Made by a program: the position numbers and the translations under genes. A stretch of 54,284 bases of DNA, taken from the NCBI GenBank assembly GCA_049516595.1, contig JBEKSY010000020.1, positions 1-54,284 on the forward strand, read 5' to 3'. The notes under the pieces are model-generated. The model was not told where the DNA came from and did no database searches. It saw only the letters and a program-made list of their open reading frames with translations. Positions 25,941-33,627 of the stretch are shown here, in pieces (position 1 is the stretch's first letter; every line of letters starts with the position of its first letter). The DNA comes from JBEKHT01 sp049516595 (GTDB lineage: Bacteria > Chloroflexota > Anaerolineae > Anaerolineales > RBG-16-64-43).

Positions 25941-26735
25941 CTAGAGGGAGTCCACGAGGTTGGACGGTCGCAAGTAAGCTGGGGGGAGGATCGGTTCAAT
26001 CCCCCGCTGAATCTCCTCACGCAATAAGTTCCCTGAGACGTGCATCAAGGTGTCCCGGTAGTCCTCATCGATATTCATGCTGGCTAAGCAAGGGTAGTGA
26101 TGATGAAGCATGCCCGCCGCTTCCACCGCCTCCTCCATCCGAATCCCGCGCAATCCATCGGCCACGAAGCGCGCGCACCCGCACCCCGCGTCCCGCACTA
26201 CTTGAATTGAACCCAGTCTGCCCTCGGAAGCGGAGATATGGAACTTCGGACGCCCAAAGTGCCGGGCAAACTCCCGGATCGCCGCATCGTCGTATTCCAC
26301 CCGGACGGGGGCGCGGTTGTAGCCGTCCTCTTCCAGAGAGCAAAGCGGCCTGGGGAACACCACCGCCACACCCATCCCCCTCAACCAGCCCTCCAGCTGC
26401 CTCACCAACCCAGTTGGCAACGACTCATTTCGGTCAACTGGGACCACCGCCGCACGCACACGAGCCTTCGCCGCGAGCGAGGGCACCAACTGCGCAAACC
26501 CTGGCGTGTCCCCCAGAGCAACAAGAAGGTCCGAAGATGTAATTGGACTAGTTAGATATTCTTCGGGGTCATCAACAACTGGAGGCACAAACCCAGGAGC
26601 CGCCCAAGTGGAGACCCGCCACCCGGGCGGAGAATTTTTCGCGATGTTCTCGGCGATCCGCTGCCCCCACAATCCTTGGTAGGCAGCAAGCACGCCAAGA
26701 CCCGAATCAACAATATTGGCTCCAGCAGGAGCCAT
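25941..26735 (-). CDS. DUF166-family protein at the head of the CODH/ACS train
   Basis: 264 residues. It matches what I remember of the DUF166 (COG1810) family found mostly in methanogens and some anaerobic bacteria: PPVVDDPEEYL near residue 52, DLLVALGDTPGF, AAVVPVDRNE, VVFPRPLCSLEE, DAGCGCARFVA and HHHYPCLASM. The conserved cysteines in those last three motifs suggest a metal site. The biochemical role of the family is unknown; an old label of thymidylate synthase is not supported by motifs. The ATG follows GGAGG at 5 nt. It is the first gene of the long minus-strand transcript, 61 nt before cooS, and diverges from the ArsR regulator. Confidence 0.82.
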   Translation of the reverse strand: MAPAGANIVDSGLGVLAAYQGLWGQRIAENIAKNSPPGWRVSTWAAPGFVPPVVDDPEEYLTSPITSSDLLVALGDTPGFAQLVPSLAAKARVRAAVVPVDRNESLPTGLVRQLEGWLRGMGVAVVFPRPLCSLEEDGYNRAPVRVEYDDAAIREFARHFGRPKFHISASEGRLGSIQVVRDAGCGCARFVADGLRGIRMEEAVEAAGMLHHHYPCLASMNIDEDYRDTLMHVSGNLLREEIQRGIEPILPPAYLRPSNLVDSL

Positions 26736-26951
26736 CCTCTCCTCCGACTAAACCACCGATCCAAGTCCTGTAATTACGATAGTTTGGCTCGAAAACGCTG
26801 GTTAGTGGGGAAAGTCACGCTTTGCTTGCGCTACCCGTCACCCCGACGAGCCCGACTCCCTCATGGTCAAACGAAGGGTGCGACCCCGTTCACTTGAAGA
26901 ACGACTGAGCGGAGCGACCGAATGTCACTCGCGCGGGACTTGGGGCGGCAC

Positions 26952-26976
26952 TAGAATTCATTCAAGAAACTGAATG
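26952..26976 (+). promoter_or_regulatory. arsR promoter -10 and operator-like palindrome
   Basis: TAGAAT (26952-26957) is a 5/6 match to a -10 box, and a perfect inverted repeat CATTCA-agaaac-TGAATG (26959-26976) covers the expected transcription start. It ends 9 nt before the ArsR start codon. ArsR/SmtB repressors commonly bind ATTCA/TGAAT-type palindromes at this place, so autorepression is likely. Whether the same site also controls the divergent CODH/ACS train is not clear; I see no convincing -35/-10 pair for that train in the 250-nt intergenic region. Confidence 0.55.
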
Positions 26977-26985
26977 TCCTGAGAG

Positions 26986-27372
26986 ATGGGGATGGAACCT
27001 TTCGCAGTCCAGATGGAATCCAATCTCCTGAAAGCCATTTCGCACCCGGCTCGTCTGCACATTCTGACGTTGCTCAAGGGTGAGGAAGCGTGTGTGTGCC
27101 ACATCCAGGCTGTGGTCGGTCTTCGGCAGGCCGCCGTTTCCCAGCACCTTATGGAGCTGCGACGGTCTCACCTTATTGCCAGCCGGAGGGAGGGTTCGCG
27201 CATCTACTATCGTGTCGACGACCCTCATCTTTCCGCCATCCTCCAGGACCTGCAGGCCCTAGCCTTGGCGCAGGCCCGTAAGGGCAGGCTGCAGACCAAG
27301 TTGCGACTCAACCCGCGTCGGGGCCGCTGCAAATGCCCCAAGTGCACCAAACCCGGGGCTCAGGCCATCTGA
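26986..27372 (+). CDS. ArsR/SmtB-family winged-helix regulator with extra Cys motifs
   Basis: 128 residues. The winged-helix core runs through ISHPARLHILTLLKG, CHIQAVVGLRQAAVSQHLMEL (recognition helix) and REGSRIYYRV. A CVC motif (EACVCHI, about 35-41) is where ArsR proteins bind thiophilic metals or metalloids. The C-terminal tail is basic and ends with CKCPKC (about 115-120), an unusual second Cys cluster. It is divergent from the CODH/ACS train, and the shared region holds a palindrome just ahead of its start. It probably senses a metal, such as the nickel or thiol state used by CODH/ACS. Two in-frame ATGs (26986, 26992) could start it. Confidence 0.9.
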   Translation: MGMEPFAVQMESNLLKAISHPARLHILTLLKGEEACVCHIQAVVGLRQAAVSQHLMELRRSHLIASRREGSRIYYRVDDPHLSAILQDLQALALAQARKGRLQTKLRLNPRRGRCKCPKCTKPGAQAI

Positions 27373-27540
27373 AGATCCACCCGATTCCATTTCGCGCCGG
27401 CCGCCCCCGTTTCCTGGCTCGGCAGGGCCCTTGCTTGCGCCCAGGGACATCTCCGAAGCCCTGCGGCGAGCCTTTCACTACAGGGTCCAACTTCATCCAG
27501 CCGTTGCATCGGAGGGGACGATACAAAGAGGAGAGACCCA

Positions 27541-27735
27541 ATGTCACCGATTCACTCCAACTCATGTGATTGTGAGCACGGTTGCGAATGCCGCTGCCAC
27601 GATGGACCCCAGTTCCACCGCCGTTTCCAAACCAAGGCTGAACAGGTAGATGATCTTCAAGCCTATCTGCAGGAGTTAGAGTCCGAGGTTCTCGCGGTAA
27701 AGGAGAGGCTTGCGGATCTAAGATCGCGGTCGTAG
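27541..27735 (+). CDS. Small Cys/His-rich coiled-coil protein, 64 residues
   Basis: A short protein with N-terminal CDCEHGCECRCHDG (five Cys and two His in 14 residues) and a C-terminal amphipathic helix (QVDDLQAYLQELESEVLAV) that looks like a coiled coil. The layout recalls DUF5320-type proteins of anaerobes, which sit near nitrogenase-like and Fe-S genes, but I am not certain of the family. A GGAGAG SD lies shortly before ATG. It follows the ArsR gene by 168 nt and may be cotranscribed; a metal-buffering or metal-binding role fits the composition and the neighbour. Confidence 0.65.
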   Translation: MSPIHSNSCDCEHGCECRCHDGPQFHRRFQTKAEQVDDLQAYLQELESEVLAVKERLADLRSRS

Positions 27736-28074
27736 CAGGAAACTCGCCCCCCCTGAGCGGTCACTCGATCTCCGGGTCCCAATGCTCCGTTCGCAGTGGG
27801 GCCACAGCCTCCCTGCAGCCCCGTTGTCAACCCGCTACCCTGCAAGCTGGTGGGCCGAGACGGACCTGAGTTTCGTTCATGCTATGATTCAGTCCTGAGC
27901 ACAAACTTCGCTTTCCCGCGTGCCCACGCGGCGCGTTCCCCGGGTGCCCGCGAGCCATTCTCCCACCATGGGCCATCAGCCCTCCCGCTCACGAGTCGGC
28001 CCGTCTCGGCCCGAGGGCACGACCAATAGGGAAAGCCTGTGGTTCCGCCCATCCATTGGAGCAGACGGAATTCT
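27736..28074. other. Intergenic region before the VKOR gene
   Basis: This 339-nt stretch holds no convincing gene. It contains an extended -10 promoter (27880-27888) and a long GC-rich leader of about 185 nt before the VKOR ATG. I see no riboswitch fold or repeat that I can name. A GTG at 28039 extends the VKOR frame by 12 codons. Confidence 0.6.
27880..27888 (+). promoter_or_regulatory. Extended -10 promoter for the VKOR gene
   Basis: TGCTATGAT matches TGnTATAAT (extended -10). No good -35 box is seen 17 nt upstream, as expected for extended -10 promoters. It resembles other promoter elements in this window. Confidence 0.55.
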
Positions 28075-28785
28075 ATGAAACGACAACGAGCCCTGGCCCT
28101 TGTGCTCTTCGGGTTGCTTCACCTAGCCTGGTCTCCCTTCCCTATGGCGAAAGCCGGGGTCCCCTTCCTTTCGGCCCTCCTCAACCGGGCTGAGCTTGTT
28201 CGGGGAGCGGGCCCTTCTCCTCTCGCCGGCCAGGTCCCGTTGGGGATTGGGTTGGCGGACTTTGTCCTGGGTATCGCCATCCTCGGGATGATCTACGCCT
28301 TGATCTCGTTTGCCCGTGTTCCTGAGAATGCAACTCCGATCTGCGCTTTCGAGAGGTATGGCGTGCCGATCCTCGCCTTGGCGGGACTGGGAGTGGCCGG
28401 CTACCTCTCCTATGTCGAACTCTCGGGAACAGAGGCCTTCTGTGGCCCCGTCGGGGGCTGCAATGTCGTTCAGGCGAGCCGCTATGCCAAACTATTCGGA
28501 GTTGTCCCGTTGGGGTTGTTTGGCGCTAGCGGCTATTTGCTGGTCCTGATCTCCGCTGCAGCGAGCCTATCGCGGTGGGATGTGCTTACCAAGCCTGCCC
28601 GCTTGGCTGTCTTCGCAGAGGCCCTCTTGGGAACGGCCTTCTCCGCCTACTTGACGTACCTTGAGATCTTCGTTCTCCGAGCGGCCTGCATCTGGTGTCT
28701 GACCTCTGCCCTTCTGATCACGTTTATTTTAGCCATCTCCGCGCGGCCGGCAGCCTCCAGCCTCGTGACTGAAGCGGGCACCTAG
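28075..28785 (+). CDS. Vitamin K epoxide reductase (VKOR) family protein
   Basis: 236 residues from the ATG, or 248 from the GTG at 28039. An N-terminal signal-like or membrane segment is followed by four or five hydrophobic helices. The VKOR signature is present: GYLSYVELSGTEAFC, the loop pair C..GGCNVVQASRYAKL, VPLGLFGASGY, and the active-site CIWC in the last helix. Bacterial VKOR reoxidises DsbA-like proteins using quinone and forms disulfides outside the cytoplasm. No thioredoxin-fold domain is fused and no DsbA is next to it. It is a plausible disulfide-forming enzyme in an anaerobe, where oxygen-independent quinones would be the acceptor. Confidence 0.9.
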   Translation: MKRQRALALVLFGLLHLAWSPFPMAKAGVPFLSALLNRAELVRGAGPSPLAGQVPLGIGLADFVLGIAILGMIYALISFARVPENATPICAFERYGVPILALAGLGVAGYLSYVELSGTEAFCGPVGGCNVVQASRYAKLFGVVPLGLFGASGYLLVLISAAASLSRWDVLTKPARLAVFAEALLGTAFSAYLTYLEIFVLRAACIWCLTSALLITFILAISARPAASSLVTEAGT

Positions 28786-28830
28786 CCCGATTGCAGGCAC
28801 GGGGGCAGCCATCTCCTATCGACCTCCAGC

Positions 28831-28839
28831 TGCTATACT
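28831..28839 (+). promoter_or_regulatory. Extended -10 promoter for the interrupted membrane gene
   Basis: TGCTATACT, an extended -10 element, 114 nt before the GTG at 28953. A GGTCTC/GAGACC inverted repeat lies just downstream of the expected start of transcription. Confidence 0.55.
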
Positions 28840-28952
28840 GCAGCGACCGCGAGGTCTCGGTGGTCAGAGACCGGATCGAACCCAACTCCCGGGGAAGATC
28901 ACTGTCGAGCGTAGCCCCCATCCTTCCAATCACCCCACCCAAGGAGGCTGCC

Positions 28953-29528
28953 GTGCACTACCCCTGGTCGATTCTCCCCCGTTGGATGATGATGTTCCGC
29001 TTGGCGCTCACCGCCGTGGCCGCCTACTGCCTGTTCAACGCCGCCCTGTTGACCTCCCGCGAGGGGCCCCAGTACCAAGCTTGGGTTCCCCGCTTTGGCT
29101 TGCTTCTCTACAGCCTCGGGCTGGTTTCGATCGCTGCGGCCGGAACCCGCTACCTTCTGACCATGCCCTCCGCCTCTCGTTCCTTCCTGCTCACACCGCC
29201 GCAGCGGGCTCTGACGGGCATCACAGCCCTTGCACCCGGGCTCCCCTAGTTGCTCCTGCTCCTCTATCGAGGGCGACCAGCGCGACTCTTACTGCCACTC
29301 GCGGCCCTGAGCCAGTTCGGAATGCTGGTACTCACCACGTTGAGCCGCCAGTTCTTGCAGGACAGGGAGATCGCCCCCTTCGGAGCGGTAGGGGCTGAAC
29401 CGGTCAACGTGCAATTAGCCCCCTTGGTCCTTCTCCTGCTTTTCTTTCTGGCGGGGTCGGGGGTCGTGATGTGGATCCTCGTCAAAGTCCGGAAACCCGA
29501 AACTTCCCTGGCGACCGCCTCCCGATAA
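28953..29528 (+). pseudogene. Multi-spanning membrane protein gene split by an in-frame TAG
   Basis: A GTG with an excellent AAGGAGG at 5-nt spacing opens a frame of hydrophobic segments (ALTAVAAYCLFNAALL, GLLLYSLGLVSIAAAG). At codon 99 it meets TAG (29247-29249). Reading through in the same frame continues at once with more membrane helices (LLLPLAALSQFGMLVLTTLS, LAPLVLLLLFFLAGSGVVMW) up to a TAA, 191 codons in all. A Trp codon (TGG) changed to TAG would explain it. The protein family is unknown to me. The second half has no SD of its own, so it is not an independent gene. It may be a pseudogene, an error, or a read-through case. Confidence 0.75.
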
Positions 29529-29556
29529 CCCTCTCAACACCCGAGCCCCGATGGCA

Positions 29557-29584
29557 AAGGGCCTCCACTTGGGAGGCCCCTTTC
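29557..29584 (+). terminator. Intrinsic terminator after the membrane gene
   Basis: An 8-bp GC stem (GGGCCTCC / GGAGGCCC) with a 5-nt loop, extended by AAA/TTT with one bulge, followed by CTTTCGTT. It lies between convergent genes and closes the plus-strand transcript. Confidence 0.7.
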
Positions 29585-29617
29585 GTTCGCTGCCAACTGC
29601 GCTTTCCAACCCGCGCT

Positions 29618-30604
29618 CTAAGGAAGCCGCACAGGCCGCATTTCCTGCGCTGACCTCAACAAGGCCTCAATCGCGGCCACGTTCCCGCGACTCTCCTGCA
29701 GGCTCACCCTCGCGGGTTTCCCCAATAACACCGCGTCGGCCAGGTCCTCGATCTCCCCACGATACAGCTCCTCGCCTTGAACGGTGATGGTCTGTTTCTC
29801 CGTCTCGCGGATCAAGGACACCTGGCCATTGATGTCCGGCTTGTACGGATGGGGCATGCTTAGAGTCCCTTCGCTGCCAATGATCTCCACCCTCGCTCGG
29901 TACGGCGTTCGAAACCCACAGTCGATCTGAGCAAAAACATCTCCGGGAAATCGCATCGCCCCCACGAAAAGCTCATCTACCTCGGAAGGACCACGCACTT
30001 CCCAGCCCACCACCTCGATCGGTTCAGAGCCGATCACGAATCGCGCATAACTTGTCGTGTAGCAGCCAAGGTCCCAAAGACTCCCCCCGCCGAGCTTTGC
30101 GTCAAAGCGGATGTCCTTCTCCCGCGAGAGACGGAAACTGAAAGAGGCCCGCACCAGGAGGATCTTTCCAATCGCCCCTTCTTCCACCAGCTCCTTAACC
30201 TTTAGCGTCTGTGGGTGATGCCGGTACATGAGGGCCTCGGCTACCACGACCCCCGCCTGCCTTGAAGCATCGATTATCCGGTCCACTTCTGCGACGGAAA
30301 GAGCCAGCGGCTTCTCACAGAGCACGTGCTTTCCCGCTTCCACAGCCTTCACCGACCATTCGCCATGCAGGCTGTTGGGCAACGAGATGTAGACCACATC
30401 TATGTCCGGATCCTCGAGCATGGCGGAATAGCTCCCATAGGAACGAGGGATTCCCAGCTCCGATGCGTAAGGCCCCGCTTTCTTCATGTCTCGACTGGCT
30501 ACGGCGACGAGCTTGTTCCGCTCCGAGAGACGCAACGGGTTCACCAGGGCGCTGTTGATTCGCGCCGTGCCCAGAAACCCCCAACGCAACACACCCTCAA
30601 CCAT
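29618..30604 (-). CDS. Gfo/Idh/MocA-family oxidoreductase
   Basis: 328 residues. The N-terminal Rossmann fold (WGFLGTARINS) is followed by YISLPNSLHGEW, the EKP motif (CEKPLALS, about 96-103) with its catalytic Lys, and a C-terminal alpha/beta substrate domain containing GGGSLWDLGCYT with the conserved Asp. Such enzymes oxidise or reduce sugars and related polyols with NAD(P). The substrate cannot be told and no sugar transport genes are adjacent. It is transcribed alone from an extended -10 promoter. Confidence 0.93.
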   Translation of the reverse strand: MVEGVLRWGFLGTARINSALVNPLRLSERNKLVAVASRDMKKAGPYASELGIPRSYGSYSAMLEDPDIDVVYISLPNSLHGEWSVKAVEAGKHVLCEKPLALSVAEVDRIIDASRQAGVVVAEALMYRHHPQTLKVKELVEEGAIGKILLVRASFSFRLSREKDIRFDAKLGGGSLWDLGCYTTSYARFVIGSEPIEVVGWEVRGPSEVDELFVGAMRFPGDVFAQIDCGFRTPYRARVEIIGSEGTLSMPHPYKPDINGQVSLIRETEKQTITVQGEELYRGEIEDLADAVLLGKPARVSLQESRGNVAAIEALLRSAQEMRPVRLP

Positions 30605-31141
30605 TTCTCATCCCCCAACGACAGAATGCATCCCATGAATTCGACCGGATCCAGAAAGTATAGCATGCGCCCCATCTCCGCCTCGCCTCCCACCGAGCTG
30701 CCCTCTCCCAAAGGACCCCGTCCTCGCATGGCCGGACCAAGATTGCCGAGCCCCGCATGGACAAGACCTAACGTCACTCCCCAACGCCCCGTCGCCTCTG
30801 TCCCAGCAACAGAGGCAGTAGAATTGCAGTGTGCCGGGCTCATTCCCTCCCCAGGCTCAGTCAAAGCGCCGGAGAGGCACCCGTCAAACTCTCAGCCGAT
30901 ATCCAAAAAGGCGCCCGTCGCGAGGGTTCCTTTCGCCTGGCCGTCTCCTTGCCGGCTGAGAAGGAAAGGGGCGGTCCACTCATGACTACGACCTCCCCCA
31001 ATGGCTAGGAATGCCGGCGGCCGGTCCCCCGTCCATACCCGCATCAGCGGCAGGCAGAATCGAATCTATGCAATCCCTGGGGATCCAAGGGGACTGGCGA
31101 ATCCACCGCTCACTTGAGGCGACCGAAAGGAGATCCGAACT
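30605..31141. other. Intergenic region between divergent Gfo/Idh and aminopeptidase genes
   Basis: 537 nt with no gene I can support. It holds the Gfo/Idh promoter near its left end and an AAAGGAGAT SD for the aminopeptidase at its right end. I find no strong -10 for the aminopeptidase and no repeats. Confidence 0.55.
30657..30665 (-). promoter_or_regulatory. Extended -10 promoter for the Gfo/Idh gene
   Basis: TGCTATACT on the minus strand, about 53 nt before the ATG at 30604. It is identical to the element at 28831-28839 on the other strand. Confidence 0.6.
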
Positions 31142-32245
31142 GTGTCTGATCCACGCGTTGCCAAGCTGGCCGAGCTGCTCGTAGGGTACTCCGTCGATGT
31201 CAAGCCGGGCGAGCGAGTGCTCATCCGGGGCGATTCCAATGCTGAGCCTCTCCTGGTCGAGATCTACGCCAAAGTCCTTCAAGCGGGAGGCCATCCTGTC
31301 CTGTACCTCGGGTTCTCCCGACAGGACGAAATCTTTTACAAGTATGCCTCCGACAGCCAACTGGACTTTGTTCCTGATCCTCTCCGGCTCATGTTGGAAA
31401 CCTATGATGTGTACATGCGGATTCTCTCGCCCGCGAACACCAAAGCGCTCAGCGAAGTCGATCCTCTACGGGTTCAGCGGCGCCAAAAGGCCCTCGGGCC
31501 CACGCTCCAGACGATCATGGGCCGTTCTGCCAGGGGAAGTCTGCGCTGGACGCTTGCCCCCTATCCGACTTCAGCCCTGGCCCAGGACGCGGAAATGAGC
31601 CTCACCGACTATGAGGAGTTCGTTTTCCGCGCCTGCATGCCCGACCTGCGCGACCCAATCGGCTACTGGAAGGGTGTTTCTGCCAAGCAAGCCAGAATCA
31701 TCGATTGGCTTGGAGGAAAAAGGGAGATTCGCGTGGCAGGCCCTGAGACCGACCTGAGTCTGAGTATTTCCGGGAGGACTTTCATCAATTGCGACTGCCA
31801 CGTTAACGTCCCCGATGGCGAGGTCTTCACCGGCCCCGTCGAAGATAGCGTGGAAGGGCAGGTGCACTTCTCTTTCCCAGCCATCTACCAGGGACGCGAG
31901 GTGGAAGGCGTTCGGCTCTGGTTCGAAAAAGGCCGAGTCGTGCGAGCGACCGCCAAGAAGAACGGGGACTTCCTCCAAAGAATCCTAGATACCGACGAAG
32001 GGTCCCGTCGTGTAGGGGAGTTCTCGATCGGCACAAATGAGGGAATCACACGATTCACGCGTGAGATTCTGTTCGATGAAAAGATCGGTGGCAGCTTCCA
32101 CATGGCCCTGGGTGCCAGCTACCCCGAGTCGGGGGGAACGAACCAGTCCGCCATCCATTGGGACATGATCTGCGACCTCCGCCAGGGTGGCCGAATCACA
32201 GTGGACGGCCAATTACTTCATGAAAACGGCCAGTTCGTCATTTAG
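31142..32245 (+). CDS. M29-family aminopeptidase (thermophilic metalloprotease type)
   Basis: 367 residues, matching the AmpS/PepS family of cobalt/zinc aminopeptidases. The N-terminal domain (VKPGERVLIRGD) is typical. The metal-binding C-terminal part is complete: CHVNVPDGEVFTGP, a second Glu in FSIGTNEGI, REILFDEKIGGSFHMALG with His, and AIHWDMICDL with the His-x-Asp pair at the end. It removes N-terminal residues from peptides in the cytoplasm. The start is GTG with AGGAG 9 nt upstream. It stands alone; no operon partner is seen. Confidence 0.93.
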   Translation: MSDPRVAKLAELLVGYSVDVKPGERVLIRGDSNAEPLLVEIYAKVLQAGGHPVLYLGFSRQDEIFYKYASDSQLDFVPDPLRLMLETYDVYMRILSPANTKALSEVDPLRVQRRQKALGPTLQTIMGRSARGSLRWTLAPYPTSALAQDAEMSLTDYEEFVFRACMPDLRDPIGYWKGVSAKQARIIDWLGGKREIRVAGPETDLSLSISGRTFINCDCHVNVPDGEVFTGPVEDSVEGQVHFSFPAIYQGREVEGVRLWFEKGRVVRATAKKNGDFLQRILDTDEGSRRVGEFSIGTNEGITRFTREILFDEKIGGSFHMALGASYPESGGTNQSAIHWDMICDLRQGGRITVDGQLLHENGQFVI

Positions 32246-32482
32246 CGCGAGTCCCCCTATCCCGCCGATCCCTCTCAGCGATCCGGGCGCCGACATGCGC
32301 CGGGCTGAGACGTTGTCCACATCTTCTAACCCTTGGCGCCCGTACGGAAGCAGGAAACCAATGGCAACCTATGGAGGGCTGCAGTTCTTGGTTCAAGGAA
32401 CTTCTTGCCTCGCGTTCGCACCTCCTCCCAAGAGCGCAGGGCGTGCGCCGGTGCTCGTCTGAAAAACATTCCTGCAAGGCCC

Positions 32483-33088
32483 TCAGGCGGAGGTGGCTGA
32501 CCCTTCCTGAACCTCGCCCTTCGAAAGGCTTTCCGCAAAGCACTGCACCTCGTAAGTCTGCACCCGGATTCCTTCGCGCCTCCAGGCGCCCGCGGGCTGA
32601 CCCATTTTCTCGCAGAGCGAATCCAGGAATTGCACCGGATCGGGGATCTTCGCCCAAACCTGTGGTAGGAAGGTAGCTCTGCGATTCCCTACGGTCAGGA
32701 TGACCCCATCTTCGCCGGGTCTCAGCTTCCGCACCAAGTCCTCGGGCGAATCGCAGTCGACCGGTACCGGGTGGGTCAGCACGGAGATCTCGATCTCGAG
32801 CAATGGGACCTCCGCCGTGACCACGGGTGGGAAGCGAAAGTCATTCTGAGCGGCATCGGCCGCATGCTCCCAGACATCCATCGCCAGGGGTTGGCTAGCC
32901 TCGATGGAACCGATACAGCCCCGCAGTCGTCCGCCCATCGTCAGGGTAACAAAGCAAGCGCCGAGCTTCAGGAGCGTCGGGTCCAAGCCTTCCAGGTCGG
33001 CCTGCGGAGACCACGCCCCGAGCGCGGTCCGCTCAATCGAACGCCGCGCCATTCTCAACAGTGCTCTTTGCTCGACTGGACCTAGCAT
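32483..33088 (-). CDS. AMMECR1-domain protein (AmmeMemoRadiSam protein A type)
   Basis: 201 residues from the ATG at 33088, which has GGGGAGGAG just upstream; the same frame is open to 33436, but that part is the broken flavin reductase. AMMECR1 features include CFVTLTMGGRLRGCIGS (about 48-64), the FPPVVTAEVPLLEIEISVL stretch, and PGEDGVIL. In many genomes it travels with a MEMO protein and a radical SAM enzyme; neither is in this window, so this copy is solitary. The function of the family is unsettled. Confidence 0.9.
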   Translation of the reverse strand: MLGPVEQRALLRMARRSIERTALGAWSPQADLEGLDPTLLKLGACFVTLTMGGRLRGCIGSIEASQPLAMDVWEHAADAAQNDFRFPPVVTAEVPLLEIEISVLTHPVPVDCDSPEDLVRKLRPGEDGVILTVGNRRATFLPQVWAKIPDPVQFLDSLCEKMGQPAGAWRREGIRVQTYEVQCFAESLSKGEVQEGSATSA

Positions 33089-33131
33089 TGGCTCCTCCCC
33101 TGGATATCCTCCTCGCCCAGCGCGCCCCAAC

Positions 33132-33627
33132 CTACCCCTCCTCCAATCTATGATATCCCCGATTGAAGAACCCGAGAGGCGGTTGCTCCGCAAGCACCTC
33201 AGCAGCGACATCCTGCCCCAGCACCACACTATGGGTTCCTCCCGCAAGCTCCTTCTGAGTTTGCAATCCAGATAGGCGGCAGCCCCGCGATAGACGCCTG
33301 CTCCCGTAACAGCGCGGGTCCAATCGGAGTTGCGGAAACGATCAGACTCGAATTCGGGGCTCGCGAAACGCTCTGAAAGGAGGCGGTCGTCGGCCGTGAG
33401 AAAGGAAATCGCCAAGCATCTCGTTCGCAGGATCATCTTCAGATCATCTTCAGGGTGAGACTCTCAGTCTCCATCACCACCACGACCAAGGGCGGTTCGA
33501 GCGAGACGGAGCTGAATGAACTGACTATCATCCCCTCCCGCTGCGCCCCTTCCTGCGAGGTCACCAGACAAACGCCACTCGCCCATCTTCGCATGACGCG
33601 TCTCAATCCTTCTCCACTCTTCGCCAT
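33132..33627 (-). pseudogene. Flavin reductase (FMN-binding) gene with two frameshifts
   Basis: Three overlapping minus-strand frames together give one flavin reductase-like protein of ~160 residues. Frame 1 (33627 to about 33439): RRVMRRWASGVCLVTS and GMIVSSFSSVSLEPP, the FMN-binding start. Frame 2: LTADDRLLSERFASPEF and GAAAYLDCKL. Frame 3: ELAGGTHSVVLGQDVAAE and PLGFFNRGYHRL, ending at TAG 33132. The first shift coincides with a perfect 11-bp tandem duplication (33431-33452); deleting one copy restores the frame. The second, near 33256, would be cured by one inserted base. It lies directly upstream of the AMMECR1 gene. It may be a real recent pseudogene or an assembly error. Confidence 0.85.
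33431..33452. repeat. 11-bp perfect tandem duplication inside the flavin reductase gene
   Basis: GATCATCTTCA occurs twice in direct succession. 11 is not a multiple of three, so it breaks the reading frame. Removal of one copy joins TLKMI to LRTRCLA and restores an open flavin reductase frame. Confidence 0.95.

Noticed and set aside
26770..26777. GTAATTAC palindrome upstream of the DUF166 gene
   Set aside because: Only 8 bp, no matching -35/-10 arrangement around it, so not enough to call an operator.
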